Part shown: piece after piece, positions 35,498-38,513 of the stretch
Layout: the number at the start of each line of letters is the position of its first letter
Position numbering within the stretch: position 1 is the stretch's first letter
Assembly: GCA_023091735.1 (NCBI GenBank)
Contig: JALKBU010000463.1
Location: 1 to 38,513 of the forward strand
Direction: 5' to 3'
Source of the DNA: Trichomonas tenax
Taxonomy: Eukaryota > Parabasalia > Trichomonadida > Trichomonadidae
Length of the DNA: 38,513 bases
Translations under genes and position numbers: made by a program
Notes under the pieces: model-generated
Told to the model about the DNA's origin: nothing
Databases searched by the model: none
The model's input: only the letters and a program-made list of their open reading frames with translations

Positions 35498-38170
35498 ATG
35501 TTTGGTGGTGAAAACGGCGAAAACCGGGAGAATTACCCAGAAGAGGAGCAGCAGACGGAGCTCCCCCTCGAGGGGGAGGACGTCGACCTTGGTGAGGAGG
35601 AGGACGACTCGGAATTACCGCCTGATCACCCATTAATCAAGCGTCTTCAGGACGGGCTTAAGAAGCAGCTCCAGAAGGAGAAGGACAGACTCGATGTCGA
35701 GAAGCGCGATAAACTTGCACTCAAAAACAAGCTCTCTGAGGAGCGTGAAGAAATCGGTGTCCAGCTTTACACTGTGCAGCAGCAGCTTGCTAAACTGCAG
35801 GCGAAGCTTACAGATGCGAACGAACAGCGCGCATTGCTCGAGTCAGAACGTAACGAAGAGACTGAGCAACTGAAACAGGCGAGACAGGAGTTAGAGGACG
35901 CTGAAAACGAATGCAAAGCAAGCGAAAAGGAGTACGAGTCGCAGCGTGACAAGTTGGACAAGTTAAACGAAGACGTTCTCAGATTAGAGCGTTCGAATCT
36001 CGAACTCGCGTCACAAGTCGCTGGCACACGCAGACAAGCCTATAAATCGGACCAGTCGGCCTCTGAAACGGAAGTGACAAAGAAAGAACAAGATTTATAC
36101 ATCGATAGATTAACAAACCAAATCAAAGACGTTTCGGGAACAATCAATGTTATCGAAGCACAAATCATTGCACAGAGATCTGAAACAAAGCTGGCTCAGG
36201 ACGCTTTGCTTCAAGCAAATCACGAAATGGACTTAATTAAATTCGAGCACGAGAAACTCGTCCAAAGCTGGATGGAGGCTATCGTTGATATCAAGAATCA
36301 CACAAAAATGCTTGAAAAGACAGAAGCTCTTGCAGCATCTGTTGAAGAAAATATCCGATCTCTTCAGAACGAATATGCAGGTCTCAAAGCACAAATTTCA
36401 GACCAGCAGGAACTCAGCGAGCGTAACAGACTTCTTCAAAACAAAATTAACAGCAGATTAACATATTTAAAGCAGAAAATCGAGCAAACAAAAGAAGCGC
36501 GCGAAAACCAACAGCAACAGTTGACGGAGCTTTCCAGCCTCATCAAGGAGAAGGAATCACTCATCAGCCGTCTCCAGATCGAGAGAAACGCGAAGATGAG
36601 TGAATTCAAACTCAGTCAAAAAGATACAAATGGAATTTCGAACAAGATTCATGAAATCGAAGCAAAAATCCTCGAGCACGTTTCCAACCAGTCAGACTTG
36701 AAGCGCGACGCGATGGCAACGCAAAATGAAGTGCAGAAGCTTCGTGAACAGATAGAAGCAAAGGACAGAGAACTTAGCGATATCCAGAACGAAGTTATGC
36801 GTCTCAAGTTCGATAAATTGACACTCAGCGATCAGTGCCAGAAGGTCGAACAAGGCCTCGCTGCAATCGTCGAGGAACTCCACGCAAAGGATAACATCAT
36901 CAGCCAATACGAAAGCCAGATCAGGCGCAACAACGTCGACATCGAGAAGAGACAAAGCGACGTCGACAAACTCAACCGCAAATATGATGAATTGACATCC
37001 GCACAGAATGGCGAAGAGTACGGTCCTCTTGAGCGCAAGATCAGACAGATCCAGTCCAAGATCCAGCTATCAGATCAAACAACAGCAGAAAACCAGGCGA
37101 TTTGGCTCAAGAAACAGACAGAACTCGTCGCTCTCGAGAAGTCATGCGATGAAATTCAGGAAGCGAACGTCTCACAGCAAGCGCACATCGCAGTTTTGAG
37201 CAGGAAGCGCGACAGAACAAGGAACCAACTTGCAGCGACAGAGAAAGAGATCGAGCGCCTCAACATCCAGATCAGACTTCTCCAGCGTGAGATGTCTCGT
37301 CTCGGTGAGCAGCTCTCGAGCTCCGTCGGCACAGGCAACTCCTTGATCGAAGGAAACATCAACTTCGAAGTAGAGATTCTCGAGAACTTGCGCAAGAAGG
37401 AGGAAGAGTCCGCAAACACAGAGATGAAGATCGAAGAAGTCGCGCAGCAGCGTGAAGACTTGGCTCAGGAGTTGATGGAAACAGAGCGCGCGATTATGAT
37501 GTGGGAGAAGAAGCTTCAACTCGCACGCGAAATGAAGGAAGCTTTAGATCCAAACTATGGTGCAAGCGAGCTTAAGACCATGAAGAAGGAAGTCAGCCGT
37601 ATGGAGCTTCGTCTTGCACAGATCGAGAAGCAGCAGGAGAACATCATCAAGGAGATGGAGTTCGCTCTCCTTCGTCGTGAGACTATCGCAGACCGCGGTG
37701 CTGTCCAGAAGCGCTTGAACAAGGACAAGACAAGGAGCGATGTTACTAAAGGCATCACCGCTCTCCGTCGCCAGGTGAAGTCACTCAATGAGGAGACAGC
37801 AAAGTACGATGATCTCATCCAGAGCGACACTGCTGCCCAGCGCGACATCGAAGCCGAAATCGAGCAACTCACTCACATCATGCGTGAGTCCGAACAGAAG
37901 AAGGCAGAGCTTGAGAGCTCCCTCAAGGCTGAGGAGAGCGCTAAGGCAGTCGCTCAGGCGAGACTCGAGAAACTTCACCAGAAGAACAGATACTTCCAGG
38001 CGCAGGGAGCGAAGACTGTCCTCAAGTCGCAGGACGCATTCGAGTCTGCATTCCAGAATGTTAAGAACCAGGAGAATCAGCTCATAGCACTCATCGATAA
38101 TTTTGCTCAGGACTTCCCTCAGCTTGCAGAAAACTTGAAGCTCATCAAGGAGAAAGTCACAGCTGTGTAA
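35498..38170 (+). CDS. CCDC40: CCDC40/FAP172, axonemal 96-nm ruler coiled-coil protein
   Basis: This 890-residue coiled-coil protein matches CCDC40 along its length. After an acidic N-terminus it has HPLIKRLQDGLKKQLQKEKD, then EEIGVQLYTVQQQLAKLQ, KKEQDLYIDRLTNQIKDVSG with IEAQIIAQ, GPLERKIRQIQ, the strongly conserved AIMMWEKKLQLAREMKEALD, ELKTMKKEVSRMELRLAQ and EKQQENIIKEMEFALLRRET. These correspond to the human CCDC40 blocks LYVDQLT, GPLELEIKRL, IMLWEKKIQLAKEM and MELAVARRETV. With CCDC39 it forms the molecular ruler that sets the 96-nm repeat and anchors inner dynein arms and radial spokes. The start is the MFGGENG methionine. The frame extends 40 codons upstream, but those are AT-rich, lysine-rich and overlap the promoter repeats. 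Length is near the usual, lacking the long N-terminal part of vertebrate forms. Confidence 0.95.
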   Translation: MFGGENGENRENYPEEEQQTELPLEGEDVDLGEEEDDSELPPDHPLIKRLQDGLKKQLQKEKDRLDVEKRDKLALKNKLSEEREEIGVQLYTVQQQLAKLQAKLTDANEQRALLESERNEETEQLKQARQELEDAENECKASEKEYESQRDKLDKLNEDVLRLERSNLELASQVAGTRRQAYKSDQSASETEVTKKEQDLYIDRLTNQIKDVSGTINVIEAQIIAQRSETKLAQDALLQANHEMDLIKFEHEKLVQSWMEAIVDIKNHTKMLEKTEALAASVEENIRSLQNEYAGLKAQISDQQELSERNRLLQNKINSRLTYLKQKIEQTKEARENQQQQLTELSSLIKEKESLISRLQIERNAKMSEFKLSQKDTNGISNKIHEIEAKILEHVSNQSDLKRDAMATQNEVQKLREQIEAKDRELSDIQNEVMRLKFDKLTLSDQCQKVEQGLAAIVEELHAKDNIISQYESQIRRNNVDIEKRQSDVDKLNRKYDELTSAQNGEEYGPLERKIRQIQSKIQLSDQTTAENQAIWLKKQTELVALEKSCDEIQEANVSQQAHIAVLSRKRDRTRNQLAATEKEIERLNIQIRLLQREMSRLGEQLSSSVGTGNSLIEGNINFEVEILENLRKKEEESANTEMKIEEVAQQREDLAQELMETERAIMMWEKKLQLAREMKEALDPNYGASELKTMKKEVSRMELRLAQIEKQQENIIKEMEFALLRRETIADRGAVQKRLNKDKTRSDVTKGITALRRQVKSLNEETAKYDDLIQSDTAAQRDIEAEIEQLTHIMRESEQKKAELESSLKAEESAKAVAQARLEKLHQKNRYFQAQGAKTVLKSQDAFESAFQNVKNQENQLIALIDNFAQDFPQLAENLKLIKEKVTAV

Positions 38171-38286
38171 TGTAATTATTTTTTTATTTGATAAAATGAT
38201 ATTTTTTGTTGATAACCGCCGAATGAGACAAAAAGTGACTTTTAATTTTTTTAATGATTTACGATTTTGATGAACCTCGATTTTGA

Positions 38287-38513
38287 ATTGTAGATAATCA
38301 TCAAAAACAACATAAATCTTGGGAGCAGTTCTTTGGCGATGTTAGAGTGCCTGAAAGAAAGCGTTTTAATAATACAAATTTCGCAGATTTAAATGATGCA
38401 GAATATTATTTTTATCAATCATCGGTTATAAATTTTATTGCTCTAAGTCCTATCATTGGCTCTGATGGATATGGCCAATGTATCCTTGTTGAATGTTCAC
38501 TTTTTTCGAATAT
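38287..38513 (+). pseudogene. Partial surface-family ORF cut by the right window edge
   Basis: After a TGA at 38284-38286 the frame is open to the window end. It reads HKSWEQFFGDVRVPERKRF, then FADLNDAEYYFYQSSVINFI and GQCILVECSLFSN. The LND-YYFYxSSVxNF and C-xx-C-xFSN phrases match the first beta-helix turns of the trichomonad Pmp-like surface family, and resemble in style the relic at 32098-33299. No ATG is present in this frame, so it is either a 5'-truncated relic or starts through a frameshift; the 3' part lies outside the window. Confidence 0.5.

Noticed and set aside
35767..38087. Multiple frames inside CCDC40 on both strands
   Set aside because: Shadows of a real coiled-coil gene with biased codon use.
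1..38513. tRNA, rRNA and snRNA genes
   Set aside because: No cloverleaf with A/B boxes, no rRNA core sequence and no recognisable snRNA motif were found on reading. A tRNAscan-SE and Rfam scan would be the decisive test.

Overview
The window looks like nuclear DNA of a parabasalid flagellate, most likely Trichomonas vaginalis or a close relative. It is AT-rich with intronless protein genes. Four genes on the minus strand carry the octamer TCATTTTT 8-12 nt before the ATG, which fits the trichomonad Initiator consensus TCA(+1)Y-T-(T/A). The stops of histone H2A and the PDI gene run directly into TAAA. There are many relics of ankyrin and surface-protein multigene families. No rRNA, tRNA, CRISPR array or intron was recognised.

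Left part (1-4.5 kb): the 3' end of an unidentified ORF, then about 1.1 kb of tandem and inverted repeats, then a broken tyrosine-recombinase gene and a gene-free stretch. At 4.6-5.9 kb lies a coiled-coil gene resembling the axonemal protein CFAP99. Two decayed paralogous copies of a single-pass surface-protein gene follow (6.5-7.9 and 8.9-9.1 kb). Next come histone H2A (10.1-10.5 kb), ankyrin fragments, a BTB-like gene (11.6-12.3 kb) and a SAPS-domain (PP6 regulatory subunit) gene (12.8-14.2 kb).

Middle part: a secretory-pathway cluster on the plus strand holds a large, N-glycosylation-rich, distantly Hsp70/GRP170-like gene that ends in a probable one-base frameshift (14.8-17.6 kb) and a PDI-like gene (18.8-19.8 kb). 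A small C2-domain gene (minus) and a catalytically complete myotubularin phosphatase gene (plus) are transcribed divergently. After a 2.2 kb gene-free region with two unusual hairpin/inverted-repeat sites comes an intact ankyrin gene (25.2-26.4 kb).

Right part: the most unusual gene is at 27.4-29.6 kb. It appears to fuse a degenerate P-loop domain of the cyclic-2,3-diphosphoglycerate-synthetase/COG2403 type to a PD-(D/E)XK-like nuclease domain resembling DUF6602. Both parts look prokaryotic in origin. It is followed by a glucosidase-II-beta-like (PRKCSH-type) gene, a decayed beta-helix surface-protein gene, and an ankyrin pseudogene whose 5' end is duplicated as a 174-bp, about 95% identical inverted repeat. 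Last comes a full-length CCDC40/FAP172 orthologue of the 96-nm axonemal ruler, then a partial surface-family ORF cut by the window edge.

Themes: axoneme (CFAP99-like, CCDC40), ER folding and glycoprotein quality control (GRP170-like, PDI, PRKCSH-like), phosphoinositide/membrane and phosphatase signalling (myotubularin, C2, SAPS), and rapid birth and decay of surface and ankyrin families between the housekeeping genes.
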